From contig CAZRBA010000096.1 in assembly GCA_964598255.1 (NCBI GenBank), forward strand, positions 1 to 64,000: a stretch of DNA of 64,000 bases. Reading direction: 5' to 3'. Made by a program: the position numbers and the translations under genes. The DNA comes from Caldithrix sp964598255 (GTDB lineage Bacteria > Calditrichota > Calditrichia > Calditrichales > Calditrichaceae). Positions 54,692 to 64,000 of the stretch are shown here, piece after piece; positions within the stretch are counted from its first letter, which is position 1; every line of letters starts with the position of its first letter. Below the pieces are notes generated by a model. That model ran no database searches. It was given only the letters and a program-made list of their open reading frames with translations, and was not told where the DNA came from.

Positions 54692-55501
54692 ATGCTGTTT
54701 AAAATCGGCTTTATTCCGGTAACAATTATCGATGTGATCGATATTTTAATTGTCACCTGGATTTTTTACGAGCTGTACATTTTTTTACAAGGTACCATTG
54801 CTATTCGCATGTTTACCGGATTACTGGTTATTATTGTTGTTTCCATCATCGGTGAATTGCTGAGCATGAGCGCATTAACCTGGATTATGTCCAGCCTAAA
54901 AACCGTATGGGTGTTGGCATTTGTGATTTTATTTCAGCCGGAATTGCGTCGCTTGCTTGTATTTATCGGCCAGAGTAGGATTATCCAAAAATTTGTCAAA
55001 GTGGGAAATTTGGGCTTTATCGATGAAATTGTGGCGGCGGTATTGGAGCTGTCCAATAAAAATTTTGGCGCGCTAATCGTTATCGAGCGCGATATGGGGT
55101 TAAAATCGATTATTGATACAGGCATTGAAATTCAGGCCAAAGTAACCCGCCAGCTAATCAGCTCCATTTTTAATCCGCGATCGCCTTTGCATGACGGCGC
55201 GATGATTATCCAGAACGATATTATCGTAGCGGCCAAAACCGTTTTGCCGTTATCACAAAATCCGAAAATCGATCCCGCTTTGGGTACCCGGCATCGGGCG
55301 GCACTCGGCCTTTCGGAGCAAACCGATGCCTTTATTATTGTCGTTTCCGAAGAAACGGGAATGATTTCGTATGCCGAAAACGGCAAGCTGGTACGCGGTT
55401 TAACCGAAAGCATGCTGCGTAAGCGCCTGAACGAAATTTACACTCCCAAACCGCACGGAAAGATATCTCAAATTTTTTCGGTTTCTGCCGATACTCATTA
55501 G
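54692..55501 (+). CDS. cdaA: Diadenylate cyclase CdaA
   Basis: A 269-residue membrane enzyme making cyclic di-AMP from ATP. Three N-terminal membrane segments (about 8-30, 38-55, 60-80) precede the DAC domain, whose catalytic DGA (168-170) and RHR (200-202) motifs are intact in LHDGAMIIQN and GTRHRAALGLS. It probably regulates osmolyte and potassium balance. It follows folP by 42 bases. No CdaR-type regulator gene follows, in contrast to Firmicutes. Confidence 0.94.
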   Translation: MLFKIGFIPVTIIDVIDILIVTWIFYELYIFLQGTIAIRMFTGLLVIIVVSIIGELLSMSALTWIMSSLKTVWVLAFVILFQPELRRLLVFIGQSRIIQKFVKVGNLGFIDEIVAAVLELSNKNFGALIVIERDMGLKSIIDTGIEIQAKVTRQLISSIFNPRSPLHDGAMIIQNDIIVAAKTVLPLSQNPKIDPALGTRHRAALGLSEQTDAFIIVVSEETGMISYAENGKLVRGLTESMLRKRLNEIYTPKPHGKISQIFSVSADTH

Positions 55502-55633
55502 AACGCGGTGCGTTAAACGGATTTCGTAAAAAAAGAAAAACAGTGCCGGCCAACCGCGTGACAATTGTCAATGAAAATCAAAAGTTTTAAGGCTATTCTA
55601 AAACGTTTAATTAATGCTGATTTTAGAGTCGAT

Positions 55634-58600
55634 ATGAAGAAGATCGTATTTTTGATATTATTTGTTTTCCATCTTGGCTTTGCCGCCGACTACACATTTA
55701 AAATAATCGAGCAAACACCAGCTTATTTACATGTAAAGGTTACCTTTAAGGCCCCCGACCTCGTTAACGAAAACGGAGCGCAGGTTGCGCAGTACACGCA
55801 TGCGGCTTTTACCTTGGATCAAAATAAACATTACATTCCTGCGGTCACCCGTTTTTTTAATCTTGATATTACGCAAACGCCGCCTGTTGCGGTTACGGAT
55901 GTCAAGACGGCGCGATTACAGGTAAAACAATATTTGGTTGCGCGGGATAAAAAATTACGTGGCCAATCTGTCGAAGCGTGGGCCGATGTCCGGTATTTGG
56001 GGCAAATGGGAAATGCGCCAATTCTGGCTTTGACCTTGTTCCCCGTTCGTGTAAACGCCGACCATCGGCAAATTACCTATTTAAAGTCGATCGAAATAAA
56101 AATCGGGAACAAAAACAATCCCTTTTTAGCCAAAACTTCGCAAACCGGCCAAGCGGCCCGGATTAATCCGCACATGGCCAAGGCTTTTTTGTTAAATGCA
56201 GCCAAGCGGGTTTTTACCACTTCCGTCCGGCAGCAGGCACAGGCAAAAGCGTACCTTGCAGACGAAGAACACTATCGGGCATGGCAATCGGTGTTAAATA
56301 ACAAAATCGTTTTTAAACTGAAAGTTAAAGAAGACGGTATTTACAAAGTTACCTATGACGAATTGGCCAGAGCGGGGTTCCCGCTGAGCGGCATCGATCC
56401 CACCCATTTGGCTCTTTACAACAAAGGGAAGGAAGTGCCGATTTACGTTAAAGGAGAAAAAGATTTTTCTTTTGACGAGAACGACTACATCGAATTTTGG
56501 GGCGAGAAAAATCAAAAAACATTTTACGCTAAATATCCCGAATTGTATTCCGATCCCTTTAGCGATGTAAATGTGTATTGGTTGGTTTATCTTCCGCACA
56601 AAGGCTTACGTTTGTTGGAAGAAAGCGGCGGTATTACCACCTCGCACAATCAATTGGTGATCAGCCCGTACGCCTTCCGCGATACGCTCCACTTCGAACA
56701 AAACAATTCCGCACAAAAATTCGGACATACCTACGCCCTGGTTAACCGTCCTGCGTACGAAATCGATCAGTACTATTACGACGCCGGTGTTTCGGCTCCG
56801 GGCAGTATTGGCTATGATTTTTATCTGCCGCATCCTGCGGATTTCGGCGCGGACGTTACGGTTTGGGTGATGCTGCGGGGGAAATCGTATTACGATGCCA
56901 CACAAAATCCGCTTAAAGGACATCAAGTGTCCGTTAAAATTCGTGGTAAGGGAAATGTAGCCCGATTAGTGGGCCGGGTAATGCCAAAAGACGGTTGGAA
57001 AGATCAATACAAACGGATGATTACCAACGCCGACTCCGCGGTAAAAATCGATCAGTCCGTTTTAAAAGACGGAACCAATCGTCTGGAAGTGGATATGTTT
57101 CAAAACGGCGTAACCGATATTGTGCTGCTTAATTGGTTTAATATTAGTTATTTGCATTTATACAAGGCCGATCACAACTATTTGAAATTTCATGTGGATC
57201 GGGACTTTTTTGACGGCCGGTATGTCAAATTGGGCGATCGCATTCAGTTTAATGTGGACGGTTTTAGCAAAAACAAAATCGATGTCTACAAATTGGGAAT
57301 CAGCAAAATAACGAATGTGGAAGTTAAACCGGTTACGGACGAAAAGACGAAAAAATTTTCTTATGGAATCAGCTTTCAGGATGAAATTGTTGATCCGTCG
57401 GTACATTACGTAGCATTAACCGACGATCAAAAAAAGCAAGTACTTTCCATCGAAGCTTACCGTCATTGGCAAGAAGACGATCCGCAACGTTCTTTACTGG
57501 ACGGCAGCAATGCTGCCGATTATCTGATTATTACGCATGATTTGTTAAGCCGAGAATGCCAACGGCTTAAGGCCTTAAAAGAGGCACAGGGGTACCATGT
57601 GCAAATTGTTACGGTACGTGATATTTACGACCTATTTCATTACGGGATCAAATCGCCGTTGGCCATAAAGGATTTCATTCGTTATGCATACGAACATTGG
57701 GATGCTTCCGTTCCTTTGGAATATGTGGTATTGGTCGGAGATGCCAGCGCAAATTATCGTTCCGATGCCGATTTGGTTCCCACCATTTATTACCAAACGT
57801 TAAAGTTCGGTGCGGCCGAATCGGATTACCAATATGCCCTGTTAGAGGGAGACGATTACATTCCCGAGGTAATTGTTAGCCGTATTCCGGCCGGTTCGAT
57901 TTACGAATTGAAAAACTATCTGGATAAGCTGGAGCATTATTCGTCGCAACCGGAAGGCGATTGGATAAATCGTACACTCTTCCTTTCGGGATATGATGGT
58001 ACAAAAGAATACCTCACCGGAAAACCCGTATTCCGTAGCCAAAGCCTGCGGATTATTCGGCACCGTTTGCCCGCCGGATTTTTTGCGGAACAAATTAATT
58101 CCATTAAAGATCAAAACCGCAATCCAGATGCGCATTTTGGCAATTCCCGCGATGTGATCGATTTTTTTGACGACGGTCTTTCATTTGTGAATTTTGTGGG
58201 CCATGGCGGCGGTGCCATTTGGGCCGATGCTGGTTTGATGGGATTGGAAGAGGCAGACCAACTAAACAACGGTTACAAATTACCGTTTATTTCCAGTATG
58301 ACTTGTTTTACGGGTAGTTTCGGTAATGCCGGTAGAAACTCTTTGGGCGAACGACTTCTTTTTGGTGAAAAAAAAGGGGCGATTGCTTTTTTGGGCTCTT
58401 CCGGTGTGGGGTGGATTTACAACGATTACGCCATTGAATGGGGGCTTTTCGATTACTTGTGGAATCCCGATTTAACCATTGGGCAGGCCGTGCAACTGAT
58501 GAAAATATACTATCTGGCCAATCCCTTTTATTACACCGAAGACGGCTATTTTTACACTTTCGGTTACGGAACCATTCGCCATTCTCAGGTTTCGCAATAC

Positions 58601-60676
58601 AATTTGTTGGGCGATCCGGCAATTCATATCGTACAACCGAAAAATCGTTTGAGCGTGCAACCCGATCGACCTGTTGCTCTTCCGGCGGATAAAGTGGTGG
58701 TTTTGTTGCGCTCCTTACCCCAAGATGCGCAGGTAACGCTGGAAGTAACAGACCAAGAAAACTACAAAGTGTTTACCGCGCAAACCACGGTTACCGGAGA
58801 CAAGGCAGAAATTCCCTTTACGGTTCCGCAGAATATTTCGCCGCAAATTTTAACAATTAAGGCATTTGCCCGAAGCGGAGAAATTACCGCCCATGGGCAG
58901 GCGAAAATTGCCATCGCTCAACCCGTTATTCGTAAAATAGAAACATTTCCCGCCAGACCGCAGGTTTTTGACTCGATTTCGTTTGCGATTACCGTTCGAT
59001 ATCTTGACGACCCCGTGGAAAACGTGGCTATTGTTAATTTGACCGATGCCAACGGATATCAGAATTATCCGCAAACCATTCCTTTACAAAAGGCAAACGA
59101 TAGTTTGTTCCGCAGCATCGAGCCTTTTCCTGGTTTTTCCGCGGGCGGTAAAAAATTATTTGATGTGCGTTTAACAACCCGCAGCGGAAAAACATTTGTC
59201 GAACATTGGAAAACCTTGCAAATTACCGATCCGCGACCCGATATTTTAATTGTACCCAACAGCGTTGCTTGGGGCGGGAAGCAAAAATTACAACTTATGT
59301 TTAACGTAAAAAACAATTCGGGCATAAAAGTGCAATCGGTTCGAGTGGCCTGCTATGATGACAGGATCAAAGAAAACGCACCGTTTGCCATCGTAACCAC
59401 CGCTCTGGATAGCAACGAACAAAAGGAAATTCGGGTGGCCATGCCCGATACATTGGTTTATGCCCCTTACCATCGCATCAAAATTGTTGCCGATCCGGAT
59501 TCGGCAATAGCAGAAAAAAACGAAATGAACAATATCATTCAAACAAACCTGTACTTAAATTATTTTTACGCCAGTACAGCTTTGGGCACCACTTTAAACG
59601 GCAAAACCCATCAGAACGTTACCTTCTCGGGTATATGGCGCTTTGAAATTCCCAAAGCAAGCTTGCCCGAACAAACGTTGTTTGGGTTGGCTTTGCAAAA
59701 TGTAAGCAAAGCCGTGGACGAGACACATCGCAGCGATTTGCATTTTGTGCCGATCGATGGAGAAACGGATTCATCTGGGTTGAAATTAACGTTTTTCAAT
59801 CCCGCAGTGGAGGGTAAGGTAAAAGGAAAATTAAGCGTTGCCATAGATACAACCCGTTTGAAGAATATTCAAAAGTCGGGCATATCTGTTTATCGGTTCG
59901 ATCAAAACTCGCGCACCTGGATGGTGCAAGCTTGTACCTGGTTAAACGAAAAAACAATTCAGGCGAATGTTACCCGTTCCGGTTTGTTTGCCGTTTTTTA
60001 TTCTACCGATCGCAAACAGCCCATGTTAGAAATTACGGTTAACGGGCGTCCCTTGCTCAGTGGTATGCTTGTACCTCGGCAACCGACCATGGGCATTTTG
60101 TTACAGGATGCCAACGGAATTGACTTACACCATACCGTAGATTTGAAAATTGACGATCGCTATTACGTAAAGGACGGTCTTGTGGTAAATCAGGCGGTCA
60201 GTTTCCCACAGGATGCCCGATCCGTTAAAAATATTCAGATCACATTAAGCCCCGATCTAAAGTCAGGACCTCACGAATTAACAGTTAAAGCGGCCGATGT
60301 CAACGGGAATACGGCCGAAAAGGAATTAAATTTTTCCGTAACCGATAATTTTGATATTATCGTCTATGGCAACTATCCGAATCCGTTTAAAGACAAAACG
60401 ATTATTTCTTACACCATCGAAAGCAACGAGCCAATAGACAATTTGTCGATTAAAATTTACACGACATCCGGACGTCTGATTCGTTCCAAGATGCTGGATT
60501 TGGATGAGACGGTTCCGGACGATGATATCCTTGAGCCCAATTATCACGAATTGGTATGGGACGGAACCGATGACGACGGGAATCCGGTAGCCAACGGTGT
60601 TTATTTTGCAATTATCAAAGGGAAGTACAAAAATAAAACAGTAAAACGTATGTTAAAAATAGCCAGATTACAGTAA
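55634..60676 (+). CDS. PorU-like gingipain-family (C25) protein with sorting tail
   Basis: An about 1680-residue exported protein. After a signal peptide (MKKIVFLILFVFHLGFAA) and a large N-domain containing DGIYKVTYDELARAGFPL, the C25 catalytic domain covers about 610-960, with H857 in FVGHGGGAIW and C891 in SSMTCFTGSFGNAG; the 34-residue spacing matches gingipains. Ig-like domains follow and the last about 110 residues are a FlgD/sorting-like domain (GNYPNPFKDKTIISYTIE). Neighbouring a PorV-like gene, it fits PorU, the surface sortase of type IX secretion. The start at 55634 gives the clean signal peptide; 55571 is possible. Confidence 0.85.
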   Translation: MKKIVFLILFVFHLGFAADYTFKIIEQTPAYLHVKVTFKAPDLVNENGAQVAQYTHAAFTLDQNKHYIPAVTRFFNLDITQTPPVAVTDVKTARLQVKQYLVARDKKLRGQSVEAWADVRYLGQMGNAPILALTLFPVRVNADHRQITYLKSIEIKIGNKNNPFLAKTSQTGQAARINPHMAKAFLLNAAKRVFTTSVRQQAQAKAYLADEEHYRAWQSVLNNKIVFKLKVKEDGIYKVTYDELARAGFPLSGIDPTHLALYNKGKEVPIYVKGEKDFSFDENDYIEFWGEKNQKTFYAKYPELYSDPFSDVNVYWLVYLPHKGLRLLEESGGITTSHNQLVISPYAFRDTLHFEQNNSAQKFGHTYALVNRPAYEIDQYYYDAGVSAPGSIGYDFYLPHPADFGADVTVWVMLRGKSYYDATQNPLKGHQVSVKIRGKGNVARLVGRVMPKDGWKDQYKRMITNADSAVKIDQSVLKDGTNRLEVDMFQNGVTDIVLLNWFNISYLHLYKADHNYLKFHVDRDFFDGRYVKLGDRIQFNVDGFSKNKIDVYKLGISKITNVEVKPVTDEKTKKFSYGISFQDEIVDPSVHYVALTDDQKKQVLSIEAYRHWQEDDPQRSLLDGSNAADYLIITHDLLSRECQRLKALKEAQGYHVQIVTVRDIYDLFHYGIKSPLAIKDFIRYAYEHWDASVPLEYVVLVGDASANYRSDADLVPTIYYQTLKFGAAESDYQYALLEGDDYIPEVIVSRIPAGSIYELKNYLDKLEHYSSQPEGDWINRTLFLSGYDGTKEYLTGKPVFRSQSLRIIRHRLPAGFFAEQINSIKDQNRNPDAHFGNSRDVIDFFDDGLSFVNFVGHGGGAIWADAGLMGLEEADQLNNGYKLPFISSMTCFTGSFGNAGRNSLGERLLFGEKKGAIAFLGSSGVGWIYNDYAIEWGLFDYLWNPDLTIGQAVQLMKIYYLANPFYYTEDGYFYTFGYGTIRHSQVSQYNLLGDPAIHIVQPKNRLSVQPDRPVALPADKVVVLLRSLPQDAQVTLEVTDQENYKVFTAQTTVTGDKAEIPFTVPQNISPQILTIKAFARSGEITAHGQAKIAIAQPVIRKIETFPARPQVFDSISFAITVRYLDDPVENVAIVNLTDANGYQNYPQTIPLQKANDSLFRSIEPFPGFSAGGKKLFDVRLTTRSGKTFVEHWKTLQITDPRPDILIVPNSVAWGGKQKLQLMFNVKNNSGIKVQSVRVACYDDRIKENAPFAIVTTALDSNEQKEIRVAMPDTLVYAPYHRIKIVADPDSAIAEKNEMNNIIQTNLYLNYFYASTALGTTLNGKTHQNVTFSGIWRFEIPKASLPEQTLFGLALQNVSKAVDETHRSDLHFVPIDGETDSSGLKLTFFNPAVEGKVKGKLSVAIDTTRLKNIQKSGISVYRFDQNSRTWMVQACTWLNEKTIQANVTRSGLFAVFYSTDRKQPMLEITVNGRPLLSGMLVPRQPTMGILLQDANGIDLHHTVDLKIDDRYYVKDGLVVNQAVSFPQDARSVKNIQITLSPDLKSGPHELTVKAADVNGNTAEKELNFSVTDNFDIIVYGNYPNPFKDKTIISYTIESNEPIDNLSIKIYTTSGRLIRSKMLDLDETVPDDDILEPNYHELVWDGTDDDGNPVANGVYFAIIKGKYKNKTVKRMLKIARLQ

Positions 60677-61689
60677 TGAAAAAGATTTTACTTATTTGTT
60701 TTATCGGATTTTGGGTTTCTTTTGGACTAACCCAATCCGGGCATTATGCGGCTTCGTTTTTGGAGTTGGGTGCGGGCGCACGCACTTTAGCCATGGGCGG
60801 CGCTGCCGTTGCCGGAAACGATGATGTTACTTCCGTTTTTTACAATCCCGGCCAATTGGGTTTGGTTAGACACTTTCAGGCCGGTAGTATGTATGCCAAT
60901 TTGTTTGACAAGTTGGAACAACAAAGCTATGTGGGCGCGGTAATTCCTTTGATGCACAATGCCACCATTGCTTTTTCGTGGATGCGTTTAAGCATTGACG
61001 AAATTCCCCGTTTTGACTTTGACGAAGAACATGCGCGCACGGCTTATGAACGTTTACACGGATTGGCCGAGCAATTAACGGCCGGTCCGGTAGACTTTTT
61101 TTCTAACCAAAATGATGTGTTTGTTTTCAGTTTTTCCAGATTGATCCGGCACAATTTGGATTTAGGGTGGCAGTATTTTGAAATACCGATCAAATTAGGA
61201 TTCGGAGCAAATGTCAAATACATACGGCAAACAATCGATAAAAATTCGGGTACGGGAATAGGGATTGATTTCGGGCTGTTTACAGGATTCAGTTTAAACG
61301 ATATTTTTGCCGGTTCCAATTTCGGAGATTTGTCATTCGGTTTGAATATACAGGATTTGACACAAACGCGAATCGTATGGAATACGGATAGCAAACACGC
61401 CGATCGAATTAGCCGAAACTTTAAATTTGGTTTTGCCTATGTGCAACCATTGCCTTTTTTAAAAAGTATGCTTAGGTTTAACTACGATATGGACAGCCGT
61501 TACGATGGAAATACGCATATTGGCGGAGAATTGCTTATTCGCTCTTTGTTTGCGGTTCGTATCGGAGCTAACGCCGGTTTTTTTACGGCCGGAGCCGGAA
61601 TTGAATTATGGAGATTCCGATTGGATTATGCCTACCAAAGTCATGATCTTGGCAATTCGCATCGTGTTTCACTAATATTGGTGTTTTAA
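60676..61689 (+). CDS. PorV/PorQ family outer-membrane barrel
   Basis: A 337-residue barrel of the FadL-like PorV/PorQ group. The signal peptide ends LTQSG; the family motif follows as FLELGAGARTLAMGGAAVA then TSVFYNPGQLG. Strand-like segments continue to the end, VSLILVF. In type IX secretion PorV is the shuttle between the translocon and the PorU sortase, and these genes are adjacent here; the start overlaps the upstream stop. Members of this family also serve in other surface systems, so PorV is inferred from the pairing. Confidence 0.84.
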   Translation: MKKILLICFIGFWVSFGLTQSGHYAASFLELGAGARTLAMGGAAVAGNDDVTSVFYNPGQLGLVRHFQAGSMYANLFDKLEQQSYVGAVIPLMHNATIAFSWMRLSIDEIPRFDFDEEHARTAYERLHGLAEQLTAGPVDFFSNQNDVFVFSFSRLIRHNLDLGWQYFEIPIKLGFGANVKYIRQTIDKNSGTGIGIDFGLFTGFSLNDIFAGSNFGDLSFGLNIQDLTQTRIVWNTDSKHADRISRNFKFGFAYVQPLPFLKSMLRFNYDMDSRYDGNTHIGGELLIRSLFAVRIGANAGFFTAGAGIELWRFRLDYAYQSHDLGNSHRVSLILVF

Positions 61690-61697
61690 AGAGTATT

Positions 61698-62483
61698 ATG
61701 TTTTGGTTACTGATTTTTATTATTTTCATCGGTGCATGCGATAGCGGTACCAATAAAAAAGAAGAACCACCCGCACCGGTTCAACTGGTTCTCAGAACGG
61801 TCGGTGCCGACACGACCAATGCGGAATCTGGTATTGATGCGGTACCTACTCCTGAAGGTGAAATTAACCATATCCAAATTCAGTGGTATCATCATCCACA
61901 AAACAATCGGTTGCTGAAATTCAACATTTATCGTTCACAGGAAGTCGGAGGCGGTAAAAATTATCTATTGGAAGGTAGTGTTCAAGCCAACGTTCCCGGA
62001 CAGGCCGATACTATTTTTTTTGACACTCAAGATTTACAATTAAACGTACGATACTATTATTACGTTACCGCTGTAAACAAAGACATGATTGAAAGCATAA
62101 GTTCGGATACCGTTTCATACCAGTTAATGGAAAAACCGGTAAAACTTTCGTTAAATGCCAATGCCAGTGTGATCAAACGACCGGATATGGTTTTTGAATG
62201 GTGGATGGAATCGGGTAATACGCCGGATCGTTACATCTTACGGGTTGAACGATTTTATTCTAAAGATGTCCATATTTTGGCCTATATTAAATATGTAAAA
62301 ACCGAATACGGATCGGCGCATCAAAGTTTTCGGTTACAGGGTGATTCTTTGAAAACGATATTCCCGAACGGGAAGTACCGCTGGAGAGTGGATTGTGTGG
62401 GCCGGGAGGATGTGATCCATCAATACTTTGAAGGTTCGGAATCAAATTGGAAGATATTTGATGTAATGTGGGGTGATGAATGA
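61698..62483 (+). CDS. Fibronectin type III lipoprotein
   Basis: A 261-residue lipoprotein with lipobox FIGAC (Cys at about 14). An FnIII-like domain (about 45-155) is indicated by KFNIYRSQEVGGGKNYLLEG and VRYYYYVTAVNKDMIES; a second beta domain follows (about 160-255, ILRVERFYSKDVHILAYI). It lies 9 bases after the PorV-like gene and its stop overlaps the next start, so it is part of the same operon. It may help attach or organise T9SS products on the cell surface; this is inference from position. Confidence 0.75.
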   Translation: MFWLLIFIIFIGACDSGTNKKEEPPAPVQLVLRTVGADTTNAESGIDAVPTPEGEINHIQIQWYHHPQNNRLLKFNIYRSQEVGGGKNYLLEGSVQANVPGQADTIFFDTQDLQLNVRYYYYVTAVNKDMIESISSDTVSYQLMEKPVKLSLNANASVIKRPDMVFEWWMESGNTPDRYILRVERFYSKDVHILAYIKYVKTEYGSAHQSFRLQGDSLKTIFPNGKYRWRVDCVGREDVIHQYFEGSESNWKIFDVMWGDE

Positions 62484-62977
62484 AATATCCGTTACGCATG
62501 TTTTTAATATTTTTATTTTTAACCGCTGCGCTACACGCACAGGATTACAGTAAAATGTTTCAGAGGCAACAACGTAGAATGCCCCAGCAGGCTAATCCGG
62601 CGGCACAATACATTTTGGGCAACGGAGATGTATTATTGGTTACGGTTAACCTTTGGGGGCATGTTTTAAAACCCGGTATTTACAGCGTTCCCAGCAATTA
62701 TACGTTAATCGATTTGATCTCTTCGGCCGGTGGCCCGTTAAGTTCTGCGCGTTTGAGTGATGTGCGCATTGTGCGTAAAAATCAGCAAGTGATAAAAGTG
62801 GATTTGGAGAAATTTTTAAAAACGGGTGATAGCAGCAATATTCCGCCTTTGCAGCCCGGCGATACGATCATCGTGTCTGGTAGCATACAGGATATATTCA
62901 CAAAGTTGGTGGGAATTTTTAGGGACTTGGCTATTATTGCCAATGTGTTTGTTTTGGCAGCGCGGGTGAATCGTTAA
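62480..62977 (+). CDS. Small exported SLBB-domain protein
   Basis: A 165-residue exported protein. The signal peptide ends ALHAQ; the SLBB domain covers about 50-130 (VTVNLWGHVLKPGIYSVPSN, DLISSAGGPLSSARLSDVRIV, LQPGDTIIV). A final hydrophobic helix (about 140-160, FRDLAIIANVFVLAA) may be a membrane anchor. It resembles the sugar-export protein Wza/PES but lacks the polysaccharide-export N-domain, and is much shorter. It ends the PorU-like operon and could provide an anionic-polymer or export pore subunit. No wzc or wzb gene is present. Confidence 0.8.
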   Translation: MKYPLRMFLIFLFLTAALHAQDYSKMFQRQQRRMPQQANPAAQYILGNGDVLLVTVNLWGHVLKPGIYSVPSNYTLIDLISSAGGPLSSARLSDVRIVRKNQQVIKVDLEKFLKTGDSSNIPPLQPGDTIIVSGSIQDIFTKLVGIFRDLAIIANVFVLAARVNR

Positions 62978-63094
62978 AACGGCGAGTTCCGGCTATCGGT
63001 TCTTCGATTTTTAAGTTGATATTAATGTAAGGAATTGCGAACTTAGGTAAATTATTGAAAATTAAAAAAATTTTATCTATCTTAAAAAAATAAC

Positions 63095-63123
63095 AAATCA
63101 GAAACCATTCACTTATCTGATTT
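63095..63123 (+). promoter_or_regulatory. Hairpin in the leader of the next gene
   Basis: AAATCAGA (63095-63102) and TCTGATTT (63116-63123) form a perfect 8-bp stem with a 13-base loop. It ends directly before the ribosome site GGGAG (63124-63128), 11 bases before the ATG. Confidence 0.55.
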
Positions 63124-63134
63124 GGGAGTTTGTC

Positions 63135-64000
63135 ATGAAAAAACGAATTCTTCTTTCCATTGCTATCACATTATTGGTGATATTGCCGGCCTTCGCTCAA
63201 TTACCCAATGCCGACCGGACATTGTTTTACACCCAAACGGGTCGTACGATTGAACCGGGGCGGTTGTTCATGTACAATGAGATGAATTTTTTTACCAAAG
63301 TGGGCGATTTTGTCGGGAATTTGAAACCACAAAATTTTAAAGCTGTCAATTATTGGTTGGTTGCCGGTAACACCGCGTTTACCTACGGCATTGCCGATCA
63401 TTTCGATGCTACTTTAGGAATTCGCGTGTATCAGGATACGCATTACAGTAACGAGTTCAATTTACCGGATGATATTTTTCTTACATTTCGTGCGGGAAAT
63501 TTTGCCATGGGTAACGGGTTTTTTCGCGGTGCCTTACTGACCAGTTTTCGCATTCCTACCGGACAAAAACATAATTATCCGTTTGCCGAATATGCCAGCG
63601 GTGCCTTCGAATATTCGTTTTTAGGTGCTATCTCATTTTATCTGGATCCTTATTTCCCCGATCGTACGTTTAGTATCCATTACAATATCGGTATTTGGGA
63701 CCATAACGAAAAAGGTCATACGCTTTATACCTATGAAAGCGGTTATACGGATCCCCGTGGCGTTTACCACCCTAAAGGGGAAAAATTAGTAGCCACGGTA
63801 AATTCGGTGGATTTGCGCATGGCTTTGGCTGCAATTTATCCTACGGACATGTTTGATTTTCGTGTGGAGCTTTCGGGGATTTTATATTTACAACGCCCGA
63901 ATGATTTTGTGTACAGTGCGGAAGAGTGGGCCTTTTTGAGTCCGAGTGTCCGTTATAAACCGGCGGAATGGTTATCTTTGGATTTCGGGGCCGATTTTCG
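63135..64000 (+). CDS. Outer-membrane protein, 5' part (runs off the window)
   Basis: A frame opens at ATG 63135 and stays open for about 288 codons to the end of the window. It begins MKKRILLSIAITLLVILPAFAQ, a clear signal peptide. The rest has strand-like alternation (TFRAGNFAMGNGFFRGALL, SIHYNIGIWDHNEKGH) and repeated aromatic girdles of an outer-membrane barrel. The family is not recognised. It starts 157 bases after the SLBB gene with its own leader hairpin, so it is likely a separate transcript. Confidence 0.72.
   Translation, partial: MKKRILLSIAITLLVILPAFAQLPNADRTLFYTQTGRTIEPGRLFMYNEMNFFTKVGDFVGNLKPQNFKAVNYWLVAGNTAFTYGIADHFDATLGIRVYQDTHYSNEFNLPDDIFLTFRAGNFAMGNGFFRGALLTSFRIPTGQKHNYPFAEYASGAFEYSFLGAISFYLDPYFPDRTFSIHYNIGIWDHNEKGHTLYTYESGYTDPRGVYHPKGEKLVATVNSVDLRMALAAIYPTDMFDFRVELSGILYLQRPNDFVYSAEEWAFLSPSVRYKPAEWLSLDFGADF

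Noticed and set aside
62970..62985. Third copy of the AAYCGTTAAAACGRTT palindrome
   Set aside because: AATCGTTAAAACGGCG loses symmetry at the right end and overlaps a stop codon; likely chance.

Overview
The window reads as one chromosomal segment of a Gram-negative, LPS-making bacterium of the FCB superphylum, possibly Calditrichota or a close relative. The sequence evidence is: a type IX secretion sorting tail (YPNPFNP) on an exported protein at 30277-32427; a gingipain-fold PorU-like protein next to a PorV-like barrel at 55634-61689; lpxK for lipid A synthesis; and several small outer-membrane barrels. The lineage is an inference. Base composition is moderately AT-rich and gene density is high, with many ATGA overlaps.

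Region by region. 1-600: tandem 108-bp repeats and a candidate promoter. 600-9500: a cysteine-desulfurase-like enzyme, an alanyl-tRNA editing protein, an unknown gene coupled to a SatD-family protein, then on the minus strand a CPBP protease, a SpoU rRNA methyltransferase coupled to a CBS-type CLC protein, and hisS. 9900-17900: a proteostasis block (Prc/CtpA protease, trigger factor, ClpP, ClpX, Lon) with an intrinsic terminator just before lon. 17900-22350, minus strand: a four-gene, fully overlapping YejBEF-like ABC transporter whose first gene is an unrecognised exported protein instead of a solute-binding protein. 22600-24100: two paired outer-membrane barrels. 24200-26500: deoC with a helical N-terminal extension, and a phosphohexomutase. 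26800-30200: DUF362, a NapH-NapG-like ferredoxin fusion and XdhC. 30277-32427: T9SS cargo.

32640-35440 holds a compact operon: a strong promoter with an 18-bp palindrome at its start site, a DtxR-type metal regulator with a cysteine-rich tail, a glutaryl-CoA-dehydrogenase-like enzyme and an HD-GYP response regulator. 35550-38450: a TPR lipoprotein, an MBL hydrolase, then a decayed restriction-modification pair (a BglII/BstYI-type nuclease missing its N-terminal half, and an MT-A70 methylase broken at an A7 tract). 38600-47400: comEC, rnhB, a shikimate cluster (aroK, aroB, aroQ) with a PhnP-like hydrolase, a Wzx-type flippase and lpxK. 47370-55500: two Met tRNAs from their own promoter, then tilS-hpt-ftsH, a membrane TPR protein, folP and cdaA. 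55600-64000: PorU-like, PorV-like, an FnIII lipoprotein, a small SLBB protein and the start of another outer-membrane protein.

The best candidates for something undescribed are the metal-regulated DtxR/acyl-CoA dehydrogenase/HD-GYP operon, the Yej-like transporter without a binding protein, the ClpP with Asn at the catalytic Asp position, the covarying twin palindromes at 3276-3343 and the DeoC with a compartment-targeting-like extension. All reading was by eye; no search or alignment was run.
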